Shown: positions 53,165 through 62,916, numbered from the stretch's first letter. The stretch: 64,000 nucleotides of DNA from Niabella agricola (GCF_021538615.1 NZ_JAJHIZ010000003.1:1-64000), one strand, 5' to 3'. The notes: generated from the sequence alone by a model not told the origin. Numbers and translations are program-made.

Positions 53165-53704
53165 ATGTTTACTTTTTTAAGAGCCGCATATGAAAACCTC
53201 GCGCAAACAGGATCCTTTGTAGAAAGTTCTTCCCGGCTGGCGGGTCGTATGACCCGGTTCGTTGACTTCGGCCAGCCCATGCAAATAGTGGAGCTGGGAG
53301 CCGGCACGGGAAGCATTACCCGTCATTTGCTGAATCAGATGCATGCGGGCTCCCGGCTTACATCATTCGAAATTAACCCGCAGCTTTTTTATAAATTGAG
53401 CACCTTACAATGCCAGCAATTTGTGGCCGTCAATGATGATGTATGCCGGATGCAACGGTATGTTTGTAATGGCAGCGCTGATTATGTCATTTCCGGCCTG
53501 CCGCTTGCCAACCTGAATATCCGGACAAAAGAGCAGATTCTCGGCGCTGTAAAATCTATATTAAAGCCCGGGGGGTTCTATATCCAGTTTCAATATTCGC
53601 TGAATGACAGAGCGCTGCTGCGGCGCAATTTTCCACTGATGCAGCTGGGCTTTGAGCCCATTAATATTCCCCCGGCTTTTATTTACTATGCGCAGAAACA
53701 ATAA
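53165..53704 (+). CDS. SAM-dependent methyltransferase, phospholipid N-methyltransferase (PmtA)-like
   Basis: 179 aa from the ATG at 53165 (MFTFLRAAYENLAQTGSFV). SAM motif I IVELGAGTGSITRHLLN, acidic motif LTSFEINPQLFY, and the DYVISGLPLANL segment typical of PmtA-type phosphatidylethanolamine methyltransferases and related to the rRNA dimethylase NLPY. KPGGFYIQFQYSLND follows. The last 17 bp overlap the next gene, so the two are coupled. Lipid methylation is the favoured role. Confidence 0.82.
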   Translation: MFTFLRAAYENLAQTGSFVESSSRLAGRMTRFVDFGQPMQIVELGAGTGSITRHLLNQMHAGSRLTSFEINPQLFYKLSTLQCQQFVAVNDDVCRMQRYVCNGSADYVISGLPLANLNIRTKEQILGAVKSILKPGGFYIQFQYSLNDRALLRRNFPLMQLGFEPINIPPAFIYYAQKQ

Positions 53705-54263
53705 AGTACCGGAACGAAAGATCCGGAAATGGCTTCGCATCCTGTGGGTGCTATTGATTACCGGCGGCGTGCTTTTTTACCTGTGCAACCGGCAATATTT
53801 TACACAGGAAGCCATCGCTGCATACCTGTTTCAACACCGGCAGCAGGCCTGGCTGTTGTATTTTGGGCTCTGTATCCTGAGAGGAATATTTCTGCTGCCC
53901 TCCACCCCATTTCTTTTCGCGGGCATCCTTATCTTCAAAGATAGTCCCCTGATGTTGTTTGGCGTATTTATGCTGAGCATTTGGGTAGTCGCCGCCTTTA
54001 TTTACTATGCAGCGGGTTACCTGCGTTTTTCCGGTTTACAGGAGGCACCCAAACTACAGCGCATTCAGCAGGGCTTGCAGCATAAGCAGGGATTTTGGCT
54101 GATCCTGGGTTGGGCCTTTATGCCGTTTACGCCTACAGACCTGGTTTGTTATGCAGCGGGATTGTTGCGCATCCGGTTCTGGCATTTTATACTGCCACTG
54201 TTGCTGGGCGAAGCGGTGATTTGTGCGCTTTATATTATGAACGGGAGGCTGATCTTTTCCTGA
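53688..54263 (+). CDS. VTT/TVP38-like (DedA-related) membrane protein
   Basis: 191 aa from the ATG at 53688 (MRRNNKVPERKIRKWLRIL). Four or more hydrophobic helices, with the VTT-like stretch RGIFLLPSTPFLFAGILIF and the second half GWAFMPFTPTDLVCYAAGLL carrying the family's Pro/aromatic motif. VTT proteins move phospholipids across membranes. Overlap with the phospholipid-methyltransferase-like gene suggests a joint lipid role. Confidence 0.78.
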   Translation: MRRNNKVPERKIRKWLRILWVLLITGGVLFYLCNRQYFTQEAIAAYLFQHRQQAWLLYFGLCILRGIFLLPSTPFLFAGILIFKDSPLMLFGVFMLSIWVVAAFIYYAAGYLRFSGLQEAPKLQRIQQGLQHKQGFWLILGWAFMPFTPTDLVCYAAGLLRIRFWHFILPLLLGEAVICALYIMNGRLIFS

Positions 54264-54410
54264 GCACCGGTGCCCCGTATGTGGAAACCCAAAGAAATTG
54301 AAAGAAGAACCGGCCCGCTTATGACACAAGGAACCCATGCCGGTAATCGCAGCCATATAAAACTGCTGCCCCCTGCTCTTTTGCGTCATTGCGTGCGGTC
54401 ATACAGCCGC

Positions 54411-55013
54411 TCACACCGCCCGCTTCGCCACCGGCCTTGCTTTCATCCACCGCCTCCCTTTTTGTTTCTGAAAGAGCCGGGCAACCGGTTGGGGGGCCGC
54501 TGGTTTTTGATCCGCTGCCGGCCGGGGGGCAGGAATCAGCGGTATTACGGCTGCTGACTCCGGTTGAACAGCTGTCTCCGGCCGGAGGGTAGCTGCCTCC
54601 TGCAGCAATTCGGAACGGTTTGCTTCATAGGCCAACCGGTATTGCGCAGCCTGTTCCAGCGCGTGGAGGACTTCACCCAGATCAAATTGTATCATCGCCA
54701 GTGCCGGCAGCCGATCTTCCAGGCGCAGCTCCAACTGCTGAATGCGACCGGTTGCCAGAGTGATACGGCAGCGGCATTCCCGAGCACGGCGTCCGTCTGT
54801 CATACTTGTTAATGCTGTGTGCAGCCGGGATAACTCCCATTGCAGTTTACCGATTTCATCCCTCGTTTTGGAAATCACTTGCCGATGGGCTTCTACCCGG
54901 TCTTCGAGCCGGTGTTGCTTAGCCGTAAGTTTCCGGGTTACTGCAGATAGCTTTTGGAGGGCTGCATCGCATTGGGCGACGGTTAACAGCCGCGGTATTT
55001 CATCAATGGCCAT
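54411..55013 (-). CDS. Coiled-coil hypothetical protein
   Basis: 200 aa. Residues about 15-135 are a long helical coiled coil with regular heptads (LQKLSAVTRKLTAKQHRLED; LEQAAQYRLAYEANRSELL). The C-terminal 60 residues are Pro/Ala/Lys-rich (PAPRPAADQKPAAPQPVAR) and basic, ending in KKGRR-like KQKGRRWMKARPVAKRAV. No signal peptide or known domain. It resembles a short cytoplasmic scaffold, but no function can be assigned. Confidence 0.6.
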   Translation of the reverse strand: MAIDEIPRLLTVAQCDAALQKLSAVTRKLTAKQHRLEDRVEAHRQVISKTRDEIGKLQWELSRLHTALTSMTDGRRARECRCRITLATGRIQQLELRLEDRLPALAMIQFDLGEVLHALEQAAQYRLAYEANRSELLQEAATLRPETAVQPESAAVIPLIPAPRPAADQKPAAPQPVARLFQKQKGRRWMKARPVAKRAV

Positions 55014-55127
55014 AACATTTCATTTTAGGTTAAACAATACAATAAATATACATTTTTTTTAATCCAAAAACAACCAAATTTTGTTAAAAGCAACTGCCTG
55101 TTGCGGCCAACAACAGGTATCCAAACA

Positions 55128-55170
55128 CAAAAAAACCCGGAACTGACTTTAGAAAAAGCCGGAGCCGGGC
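55128..55170 (-). terminator. Possible terminator downstream of the beta-helix gene
   Basis: CCCGG (55136-55140) pairs with CCGGG (55165-55169); on the minus strand a run of T follows. The loop is long, so support is moderate. The rest of the gap at 55014-55306 shows nothing else. Confidence 0.45.
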
Positions 55171-55306
55171 TTGATAACGAATTGCTTGTTTTAATAATGT
55201 AAAGTAAAAAAGAATCCCGGGGTCAGCATTCAATTGGCTTACCCGTTTTATAAACAAAATGATCATAAACGATTCCGGACCGCCCCCCGCTGCCTACCTG
55301 CTGATA

Positions 55307-57661
55307 TTACCGGGTTTTTAGCTCCAGGTGCATCAGTTGCTGATTGCGGATAATGGTAACCGGAAGATGCCCCTTCCAGTTACCGGAGCTGTATGCGTCC
55401 AAAAGATCTTTCAGGTTCTTTACGGACTTTCCGTCTGCACTGCGGATCACATCTTTTTCCTGCAGGCCGGACCGGGCCAGCAGGCTTTTATCTCCAACAG
55501 CCATCACCACCACTCCGGATTCATCAGGTAACCCATAGGCCGAGCGGTCGCCCAGACCTTCAACGGACTTGATCTTACCGCCCAGGAAATCGGCTATTGC
55601 CATAGCCGTACCTGCATCCCCGGTGTTTATTTCAGGAAAGGAAGGTTGCTGTGCGATCCTTTTCAAGGCGGGACGCTGTACACCAAACTTCATGGGAAAA
55701 TTGGCAAAGCCGGTCTTCAATGCCGGCGATCCCGGGGCAACCGTATAGTTGCCCTGCGCGGCATTCCGGAACAGGGGATCTCCAAAAAGGCTGTGCTTAT
55801 CGGTGCCGTTGCGTTGCGCCAGCTCCAGGGCTGTTGCATCAGGAAACAGGTTGGAATCAACAGCAAGTCCCCAGTATTTGATCTGTATAGGGAAGTACTT
55901 CTTCATTACAATATTACGCCGGAATACATCCCCGCTGTTCCGAAACCATACATGCGGATGAAAGGAATTATTCACCATGATGTTGTTTTCCACAATCCGG
56001 TAAAAGCCTTCTCTTAATTTGATTCCACCGTTCAGACAAACATTGTTGTAAATATGATAATTGGAAGACCCGTCATCGAGGTCGATATCCCAGCCATGAT
56101 CACAGCGGAACCGGTTGTTCCGAATAACAGTCTGCGCACGGGCATCCAGCAGGATCAGCTCCGGATGCAGCGCTACAATGCTGTCCATGTAGCGGCGGTT
56201 TGCGGCCCAGTACCGGTCTCTGCCCCATGAATTAAAGGCCCCGTGATCGCCCGTTTCCAGTACGGTATTGAATACATCATTGTGCTCCAGCAGGTGCCCG
56301 CCAAATGCACCGTCGCCGATATTAAGGCCGGCGCGGGGCGTATTGTAAATGCTGTTATAACGTACCGTGATGGCAGCCGCCATTTCTATTTGTACACCGG
56401 TTGCCTGTTTTTCAATCCGCCCCAGGTCGTGCAACAGGTTATCCGATACCACACATTGCTGCGGATAATTCCCGGTAAGTGGTCCGGGCCTTTGATCCAG
56501 CTGATCATAGGGTACATAATCCTCATACCGGAACGAAGGCGAGCGCAGGGCTTTGGCATCCCCGATAAAGCTAACAGCATTGGCACCGATCCATGAAATA
56601 TGACAGCCGCTGATGGTATCCCTTTTATTATAATTGCTGACCATGATCGCATTGCCACCAAGCCCCGTAAAATTGCAGTTTTTGATAATACAGTCTTCGG
56701 TGCCCTCCATCAACACCGCTCCCCCCCGGTAGATCGTCCAGTCGCTGCGCACCAGGGGTTCACGGGTTTCCATAAAACTACGTTCATTGTGTAAAAAATC
56801 CAAGCCTTCCAGGCGTACCCGGCGCAGGGGCTCTTCACGCGTGCCTTTTAATACGATGCTGTTCTTTAAGGCAGCCACTACGACGGCGGCCGCCTGTAAC
56901 CGAAGGTCTTTGGGCGGATAGTAATACAATTCATTTTTTGAACGATCCAGGAACCATTCCCCGGGCGCATCCAGCTCTTCAACAATATTTTCTACAAACC
57001 GGTACTGCGGATGCATGGAGGCCGGACGGTTGTTCTGCCATCCGCCTTCCAACTCCAGGCTGCCGTCCTGCTTTACCCCGCTGATCCGGTAATGGAAGCC
57101 ACCCCATTCATGCGCATGCAGGGCATGTACATATCCGCCAACAGGATTCTTCCACTGCCGGATCTTTTCCATACTGATCGCATCGGCACTGGTACCCTGA
57201 AACACCCGGGCAGCGCTGTCGTAATTGGGATAACGCGCCAATACCTGCAAGCGGTTATTGACATAGAGTTGTTCAAATACAGTACCGCCAGGCACGGTGG
57301 CCTTATAGATCCCATTGCCACAGGCTTCCCAGCGAAGCTGCAAAGGCTTTCCAGCACTGATGGTTACCGGCTCGTTGTGATAGCCGGTAATGGTAAGCGA
57401 AGCCGCCTCAAATGTAGCGGCGTCAATGGTAACGGTTTTATCCAGGTAATAAACACCTTCCCGGAGGAAAATGGTGATGGCATCTTTTCCCGCAGCCGCA
57501 ACGGACAGGGCTTTTTCAAGGCTCCTGAGCGGGGCATGCAGCGTACCAGCATTCCGGTCGTTCCCGGTAGTAGCTACAAAGATCTTTGTTTGGGCAAACG
57601 CGGTCTGCAGCAGCCCCTGCAGTATGAGCAGTAAAAGGACTGCAGTTCTTTTTCTATGCAT
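55307..57661 (-). CDS. Exported right-handed beta-helix protein (GH141-like) with C-terminal PDZ domain
   Basis: 784 aa, signal peptide ending TAFAQ. Opens with the pectate-lyase-like FVATTGNDRNAGTLHAPLRS, then a long parallel beta-helix with CIIKNCNFTGLGGNAIMVSN and LLEHNDVFNTVLETGDHGAF repeats. This layout and its place next to a GH29 fucosidase suggest GH141 (alpha-L-fucosidase or xylanase family), but catalytic residues were not confirmed. Residues about 700-784 are a PDZ domain (SGVVVMAVGDKSLLARSGLQ, EKDVIRSADGKSVKNLKDLL), unusual for a glycosidase. Third gene after AraC and GH29 on the same strand, 183 bp behind GH29. Confidence 0.8.
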   Translation of the reverse strand: MHRKRTAVLLLLILQGLLQTAFAQTKIFVATTGNDRNAGTLHAPLRSLEKALSVAAAGKDAITIFLREGVYYLDKTVTIDAATFEAASLTITGYHNEPVTISAGKPLQLRWEACGNGIYKATVPGGTVFEQLYVNNRLQVLARYPNYDSAARVFQGTSADAISMEKIRQWKNPVGGYVHALHAHEWGGFHYRISGVKQDGSLELEGGWQNNRPASMHPQYRFVENIVEELDAPGEWFLDRSKNELYYYPPKDLRLQAAAVVVAALKNSIVLKGTREEPLRRVRLEGLDFLHNERSFMETREPLVRSDWTIYRGGAVLMEGTEDCIIKNCNFTGLGGNAIMVSNYNKRDTISGCHISWIGANAVSFIGDAKALRSPSFRYEDYVPYDQLDQRPGPLTGNYPQQCVVSDNLLHDLGRIEKQATGVQIEMAAAITVRYNSIYNTPRAGLNIGDGAFGGHLLEHNDVFNTVLETGDHGAFNSWGRDRYWAANRRYMDSIVALHPELILLDARAQTVIRNNRFRCDHGWDIDLDDGSSNYHIYNNVCLNGGIKLREGFYRIVENNIMVNNSFHPHVWFRNSGDVFRRNIVMKKYFPIQIKYWGLAVDSNLFPDATALELAQRNGTDKHSLFGDPLFRNAAQGNYTVAPGSPALKTGFANFPMKFGVQRPALKRIAQQPSFPEINTGDAGTAMAIADFLGGKIKSVEGLGDRSAYGLPDESGVVVMAVGDKSLLARSGLQEKDVIRSADGKSVKNLKDLLDAYSSGNWKGHLPVTIIRNQQLMHLELKTR

Positions 57662-57844
57662 ATGGTTCCCTGTTGTTACCTGCTATTGGTTTTAGAAATG
57701 AATCTTTCTTTTGAATGCGTACAGCCCAGAAGCCTTGTTTAAGCATTCATTATTCAGCAATGAAAGCATGTGTGTTCCATTGATCCGAATTCAACCCGGA
57801 GTCCTGTTGGCAGATTGATCATCCGGTGATTTTATGGATGCCGG

Positions 57845-59296
57845 TTACAATACGTTCTTTAATTTTATTACCAGTAATTCTCCAGGCAGTTCTCCCGGCT
57901 TAAACCCGGAAAGATCGATCCAGCAGTCTTTACCAGCATTCTTTACCTTAACTTCCTTATTATTGGCCAGCACTACGGCTGTCGTATTTGCCGGTACATT
58001 CAGGTCTTTGATCCGTAACCTGGGCTGGTAATCGGGCAGCATGCAGTACAGGTCGCGGCCCTTACGGGTAAAGAATAATTCAATATGTGCTGTATCTTTT
58101 TTGGGTGCTACCAGTGCTGCTGCACTATAACCCGCCATATAGCTTTTACCGCTTTTACCGGGAATGATTCCGGCGCTCCATTGCACCGGCCGGCTATACG
58201 CCTGCGTGCCATAGATCGCATCGCCGTTTACCTTTAACCAGTTGCCCATAGCGGTCAGCCGCTGCTGCATAATCACAGGTATCCGGCCGTCTGCTGTTGG
58301 CCCGATATCCAGCAACAGGTTTCCGCCCCTGGAAACGATGTCAACCAGCATCAGGATCAGCTCGCGTTCCGTTTTATAATCAGTTAATTTTTCGTTCCGG
58401 TTATAGCCATAGGAATGCCCGATGCCCTGGCTTTCTTCCCATACCCGACTGGCATCCATACCGCCGCCATATTCGGAAGTAGTATAGGTAGCCCCGGTAT
58501 TCCGCTCGCGGGTATTGCTGCCCCAGCGGTCGTTTACCACAACATCTTTTGCAACCGGAGACTCGTTAAACAACCAGGCCAGGAGCTCCGGACTATGCCA
58601 GGCCGTATCCGGCAGGTCCCATTCGCCATCGGCAAAAATGAGCGATGGCTGGTATTTATTTACAAGATCTTTTAACTGTGGCAGCATATGCTCAGTTACA
58701 TATCGCTTGCGATCCTTTTGCCAAAGCGGGTTATACCATTCGTACAGCGAATAATAGTAGCCCATTTTTAACCCGGCACCTTTTACCGCGCTGGTCAGAT
58801 CTCCCAGCAGGTCGCGACGAGGCGTTCCGGTTACGGCGTTCCAGGAACGGCCCCAGCTGCGGTCGGCCTCCGCGCTGTTCCAAAGGCAGTATCCTTCATG
58901 ATGTTTTGAAGTAAGCACCACATAACGGGCACCCGATGCTTTGAAAACATCGGCCCATTGCACAGGGTTAAACAGTTCCGCTTTAAACATCGGTTCAAAA
59001 CGGGGGTAGTCAAAATCTGCCCCATAATTTTTAGTATGAAAGGGCATGAAGTTCTTGTTCTTTTCAGCCAGCCGGTACCAATACCATTCGGCATAGCTTT
59101 CCCCGCTATTGGGGATGACCGGCGCATAGGACGGCACGGCATACAGGCCCCAGTGAATAAAAATGCCGAATTTGTCTTGCCCGAACCACTCGGGTATCTT
59201 GCGGGTATTGAGCGAAGCCCAGTTTGGTTGATATGTCTGGGCAGCAATCGTGTAGCTTGCCAGAATCAGGCAAAAGAGCAGATACTTTTTTTTCAC
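57845..59296 (-). CDS. Alpha-L-fucosidase, GH29
   Basis: 483 aa, signal peptide to IAAQ. GH29 signatures: WFGQDKFGIFIHWGLYAVPS at residues 37-56, then YVVLTSKHHEGYCLWNSAEA, VKGAGLKMGYYYSLYEWYNP, the nucleophile Asp in SLIFADGEWD, and the dimer/acid region DRWGSNTRERN. GGNLLLDIGPTADGRIPV is also conserved. The C-terminal beta domain is present. It cleaves terminal alpha-linked L-fucose outside the cytoplasm. It is 75 bp downstream of the AraC gene. The released fucose could feed the dehydrogenase/fucD genes at the left edge. Confidence 0.94.
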   Translation of the reverse strand: MKKKYLLFCLILASYTIAAQTYQPNWASLNTRKIPEWFGQDKFGIFIHWGLYAVPSYAPVIPNSGESYAEWYWYRLAEKNKNFMPFHTKNYGADFDYPRFEPMFKAELFNPVQWADVFKASGARYVVLTSKHHEGYCLWNSAEADRSWGRSWNAVTGTPRRDLLGDLTSAVKGAGLKMGYYYSLYEWYNPLWQKDRKRYVTEHMLPQLKDLVNKYQPSLIFADGEWDLPDTAWHSPELLAWLFNESPVAKDVVVNDRWGSNTRERNTGATYTTSEYGGGMDASRVWEESQGIGHSYGYNRNEKLTDYKTERELILMLVDIVSRGGNLLLDIGPTADGRIPVIMQQRLTAMGNWLKVNGDAIYGTQAYSRPVQWSAGIIPGKSGKSYMAGYSAAALVAPKKDTAHIELFFTRKGRDLYCMLPDYQPRLRIKDLNVPANTTAVVLANNKEVKVKNAGKDCWIDLSGFKPGELPGELLVIKLKNVL

Positions 59297-59371
59297 GTTC
59301 GTTTTGAATTTTTATGTTTATGAAGGTTTCTATAAATGTTTTTTTCCGCCTGAACATTTTTATCACGGCCC

Positions 59372-60232
59372 TCAAACGGTTTGTCCCTCCTGTATCCATT
59401 TACGGTAACCGGCAGGCGTTGTATGCTGAATCTGTTTAAAAAATTTATGAAAATTCGCCGTTGTATTATACCCGCATTCGTAGCAGATGGCGGAAATCGA
59501 ATGTGTTTCATCCTGTAACAGTTCACAGGCATAACCGATCCGCAGTTCATTCAGGAAGCGGGTAAAGGGTTTATTGGTGCGGCTTTTAAAAAAACGACAG
59601 AATGAATTGGTGGTCATATGACAGAGATCCGCAACTTCCTTGAGCGAAATATCCCTCTTAAAGTTCTTTAACAGGTGCTGGTACACCGTAAAAATGCGCC
59701 CCGCATCCTTTTCATCGTAGCGGTTATTATACAAAACGGTGGCCAGGGCACTGAACTCTGCCGAAGCGGTAAGCAGATCGATTACCCTCAGGAAACTGAT
59801 GATCTTTTCAATGCCTTCTGCTTCCGTGATTTTTGACAGCAATTTCACAGCCTTTTTACGGGTTTCACCGTGAAAAAGCATGCCTCTCCGCGATTTCTGG
59901 ATCATTTGCCTGAACCGGTCGAGCGTGGCCGTTTCGTCTGTTAAATGGGAAAGAAAATCCGGATCAAAATAAATAGTGGTGGACTTTACAAAATCCAGTT
60001 CCGCATCGCTTCTCCAGATATGCGGCAGGTTGGGTGCCATCAGCACCAGGTCGTTTTTTTTGAAATTGGAAACCGAATCGCCTATGATCCGCGTGCCGAA
60101 TCCTTCCTCCACCCATACCAGTTCGCATAAATGATGAAAATGAAACGGACCGTCAAACCTCGATTTGACTGTTTTTTTTACCTGGATCTTCCCGGCTTTT
60201 GAAAATATGATATCAACAAACTGTGGCTTCAC
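59372..60232 (-). CDS. AraC-family regulator of the fucosidase locus
   Basis: 286 aa. N-terminal cupin (FHFHHLCELVWVEEGFGTRI; NDLVLMAPNLPHIWR) and a two-HTH C-terminus (LKEVADLCHMTTNSFCRFFK; ISAICYECGYNTTANFHKFF). Same length and layout as the AraC protein at 2015-2875, with matching blocks such as TTNSFCRFFKSRT versus TVNSFCRYFKSCT and NELRIGYACELL versus AELRIGHACKLL. It is directly upstream of GH29 in the same direction, so likely its activator and possibly self-regulating. Confidence 0.9.
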   Translation of the reverse strand: MKPQFVDIIFSKAGKIQVKKTVKSRFDGPFHFHHLCELVWVEEGFGTRIIGDSVSNFKKNDLVLMAPNLPHIWRSDAELDFVKSTTIYFDPDFLSHLTDETATLDRFRQMIQKSRRGMLFHGETRKKAVKLLSKITEAEGIEKIISFLRVIDLLTASAEFSALATVLYNNRYDEKDAGRIFTVYQHLLKNFKRDISLKEVADLCHMTTNSFCRFFKSRTNKPFTRFLNELRIGYACELLQDETHSISAICYECGYNTTANFHKFFKQIQHTTPAGYRKWIQEGQTV

Positions 60233-60536
60233 GTTTCCAATAAATAATCAACTGCAAAATATCCGGAATGGCAACCTGGCTGCAACCGTTGTACCGGCAT
60301 CGGATCCGCCATCCCTTACTCACCCATTTTTACAAAATTCGTTTCTCAAAAGTAGGCCTTCAACACGGTCCCGCCATACTTTTTCTTATCCGGTATATAA
60401 ACTATTTTACCCTCATTCATCAAATGCATTACCCCAAAAATAGAGCTATCCAAATAAAAAAGCAGAAAGCCGGTGCATCCGTAACGGTTGCTTATCTTTC
60501 AGCCTGAAATCATCCGGTTTTCAAAATGAATGTAAT
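60233..60536. other. Intergenic stretch between divergent genes
   Basis: About 300 bp between the AraC gene (-) and the lipoprotein gene (+). Promoters for both must lie here; none could be placed firmly. No repeats seen. Confidence 0.4.
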
Positions 60537-61025
60537 ATGAAAAAAATCCTTCTCCCTGTTGTTATAACAGCCTTGTTCATCTTTGGTGCCTGCAACAGCA
60601 GGAGACCGGCCCAAACAGAGACGGGCGCAGAAAATAACGAGCTTCCAGACGGAGCGGCAATTCCATTTACCAGGGCGACGCATTATTTCGTACGCAATGA
60701 TTTCAGGGAAGGTCAACTGGAGGATTCCCGGATTACCACCAAGGCTCGCTTTGATTCGATTTTTGGAACGGCGGCTACAATGGGGCGCGACGGACAGCCC
60801 ACCCCGATCGATTTTACAAAGCAGGACGTGATTGCTGTGATTGATTCTGTATCGGACAATGCGGTTTCGTATGAAAACCTTTCGCTTCGGAAAGACGGCG
60901 GCTACCTGGCGCTGTCATACGACCTAACCAAGGGTGCAAAACAATCGTTTAGCACCCGTCCTTTTTTATTACTGGTTATCGATAAAAAATATAAACAAAC
61001 GGTTATTCCTGTTATAAAGAAATAA
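60537..61025 (+). CDS. Hypothetical lipoprotein, 162 aa
   Basis: MKKILLPVVITALFIFGACN is a lipoprotein signal (Cys 19). The mature part begins with a polar linker, then RATHYFVRNDFREGQLEDSR and ITTKARFDSIFGTAATMG, which read like a PrcB-type or protease-inhibitor-like fold but are not a firm match. Then FTKQDVIAVIDSVSD, ALSYDLTKGA and FLLLVIDKKYKQTVIPV. Function unknown. Its stop codon lies inside a terminator hairpin and it converges on the GH2 gene. Confidence 0.72.
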   Translation: MKKILLPVVITALFIFGACNSRRPAQTETGAENNELPDGAAIPFTRATHYFVRNDFREGQLEDSRITTKARFDSIFGTAATMGRDGQPTPIDFTKQDVIAVIDSVSDNAVSYENLSLRKDGGYLALSYDLTKGAKQSFSTRPFLLLVIDKKYKQTVIPVIKK

Positions 61026-61030
61026 CCGTT
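60998..61030. terminator. Terminator spanning the lipoprotein stop codon
   Basis: Perfect 10-bp inverted repeat AACGGTTATT / AATAACCGTT, loop 13 nt, between convergent genes. Confidence 0.65.
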
Positions 61031-61056
61031 CGCCTATTGTTATTTTAAGCCTGAGA

Positions 61057-62916
61057 TTATGGGGATACCAGTCCCTTATTGTATAGCTGCTGATGCAGGC
61101 CGAACATTTTTTCTTTAGGAAATTTCAGCACCTTCCGGTCATAGGTATACAATCCGTTTGTTTCAACTTCCACATCGGTGGTTTGTGTATAAACAGCTGC
61201 GGAAAGGCCTCTTTTGATAAGGTCCGGCATCCGGTTAATGAATTCTTCGTACTTATTATAAAGTTCGGTCTGATTTTTAAAACTCTGATAGCCCCAATTG
61301 CCACTCGACACCCAGGTATGTCCTTCCACCGGCAAACCCAGTCCGCCAAATTCACCCAGCACAAGGATCTGCTTATCTCCATAGATCTCCGGGTCTGGCA
61401 TCATCGGTGCGGGGTAGCGATGCAGGTCCATAATATGACCGGGCAGTCCCTTAATATAGTTTCCTCCGCTTGCAGCATTTACCAGTCTGGAAGGATCGTA
61501 GGCTACGGTCCAGTCAACAATTTCCTTTGTTTTAAACTGTCCCCAGGCTTCGTTAAACGGCACCCAGCAAACAATACTGGGGTAGTTGTACAAATGATCC
61601 ATAATGGCTTTCCATTCTTTTTTATGAATGGCTTCCGACTCGGGCGTGCGCGCTTTATCCAGCGGAAGACCTGAAATGAATCCCGGGTACTGATCCCATA
61701 CATTTCCGCCCCTGTCGCCGCTGGGCATATCCTGCCAAACCAATACCCCCAGCTGGTCGCAGTATTGATACCAGCGCGCCGGCTCTACCTTTATATGTTT
61801 GCGGATCATGTTAAAACCCAGCGCTTTTGTTTGTTCCACATCAAATTTTAATGCCTCATCTGTTGGCGCTGTGTACAAACCATCCGGCCACCATCCCTGG
61901 TCCAGTGGCCCGTACTGAAACAGGAACTGGTTGTTGAGCATCATCCGCTGAATACCGTTTGCATCTTTGGTCATGGATATCTTACGCATTCCAAAATAGG
62001 AACCGGCTTCATCGATGGTTTTCCCTTTCCGTTTTATAGCCACTTTCAGGTCATACAAAAAAGGCGTTTGAGGCGACCATAGTTTGGGATCAGGAATTCG
62101 CAGCACCATATTCCCCCCGTCAGCCGAAGTTTGGCTTGCCACCGGTTTTGTGCCGTCCCAGGCCGATACAGAAACCTCATCACCGGGCTGAAGACCGGCA
62201 GTCTTCACCGAAACCTGCAGTTGCTGCTGATCAATATCCGGTATTTGCCGGGTAGCAACAATATAGGTTTCCGGTACATTTTCGAGCCATACGGTTTGCC
62301 AGATACCGGTAACCGGTGTATACCAGATACCGTGCGGATTTTTCACCTGCTTCCCGGCGGGCTGAGGGCCATCATCCGTGGGATCCCATACCCGTACTGC
62401 AACCGACTGACGGGCGCCCTTTTTAACCGCCGCAGTGATGTCGATTGAAAAAGGGTCGTATCCGCCTTCATGCTCCCCTACCCTGATCCCGTTTACATAG
62501 ACCTGTGCCGCCCAGTCAACGGCGCCAAAATGTAACATCAGTTTTCCTTTACGCATGGAAGCCGGTACTTCTATCACCCGGTTGTACCATAGTACACTGT
62601 CCTTACCTACGGTTCGCCCAACGCCGCTCAGCGCCGATTCAATGGCATAAGGTACCAGGATATTGCCCTGGAACTGCGTTGGAATGACGTTGCTCCCGCT
62701 TCTGGGAATTACAGCATACTGCCACAGCCCGTTTAAATTTTTCCAGTTGTGATTGCGAACCAACTGGGGACGCGGATATTCTGGCAATGGGTTTGCGGCA
62801 TTTACCTTTTCGGCCCAGGATGTTGTAATTTTTCCGCTAACAGGTTTCCATTGGGCGTTCAGGCCACTGGTTCCCATCACAGCGGCAAGTAGCAGGTAGA
62901 AAATTTTCTTTTTCAC
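61057..62916 (-). CDS. GH2-family glycosidase (beta-galactosidase/beta-glucuronidase type), exported
   Basis: 619 aa from the GTG at 62916, which gives a clean signal peptide (VKKKIFYLLLAAVMG to NAQ); an ATG at 62979 would add 21 residues. GH2 plan: sugar-binding jelly roll (LHFGAVDWAAQVYVNGIRVG), immunoglobulin-like domain, then the TIM barrel. The acid/base Glu is in VPFNEAWGQF and the nucleophile Glu in LVLGEFGGLG. GFNMIRKHIKVEPARWYQYC is the barrel entry. The exact beta-linked sugar cannot be read from sequence. Neighbouring fucose genes suggest removal of a galactose or glucuronate under fucose. Confidence 0.9.
   Translation of the reverse strand: MKKKIFYLLLAAVMGTSGLNAQWKPVSGKITTSWAEKVNAANPLPEYPRPQLVRNHNWKNLNGLWQYAVIPRSGSNVIPTQFQGNILVPYAIESALSGVGRTVGKDSVLWYNRVIEVPASMRKGKLMLHFGAVDWAAQVYVNGIRVGEHEGGYDPFSIDITAAVKKGARQSVAVRVWDPTDDGPQPAGKQVKNPHGIWYTPVTGIWQTVWLENVPETYIVATRQIPDIDQQQLQVSVKTAGLQPGDEVSVSAWDGTKPVASQTSADGGNMVLRIPDPKLWSPQTPFLYDLKVAIKRKGKTIDEAGSYFGMRKISMTKDANGIQRMMLNNQFLFQYGPLDQGWWPDGLYTAPTDEALKFDVEQTKALGFNMIRKHIKVEPARWYQYCDQLGVLVWQDMPSGDRGGNVWDQYPGFISGLPLDKARTPESEAIHKKEWKAIMDHLYNYPSIVCWVPFNEAWGQFKTKEIVDWTVAYDPSRLVNAASGGNYIKGLPGHIMDLHRYPAPMMPDPEIYGDKQILVLGEFGGLGLPVEGHTWVSSGNWGYQSFKNQTELYNKYEEFINRMPDLIKRGLSAAVYTQTTDVEVETNGLYTYDRKVLKFPKEKMFGLHQQLYNKGLVSP

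Noticed and set aside
57011..57634. Plus-strand 207-codon frame opposite the beta-helix protein gene
   Set aside because: Antisense shadow of a well-supported coding region, without recognisable motifs.
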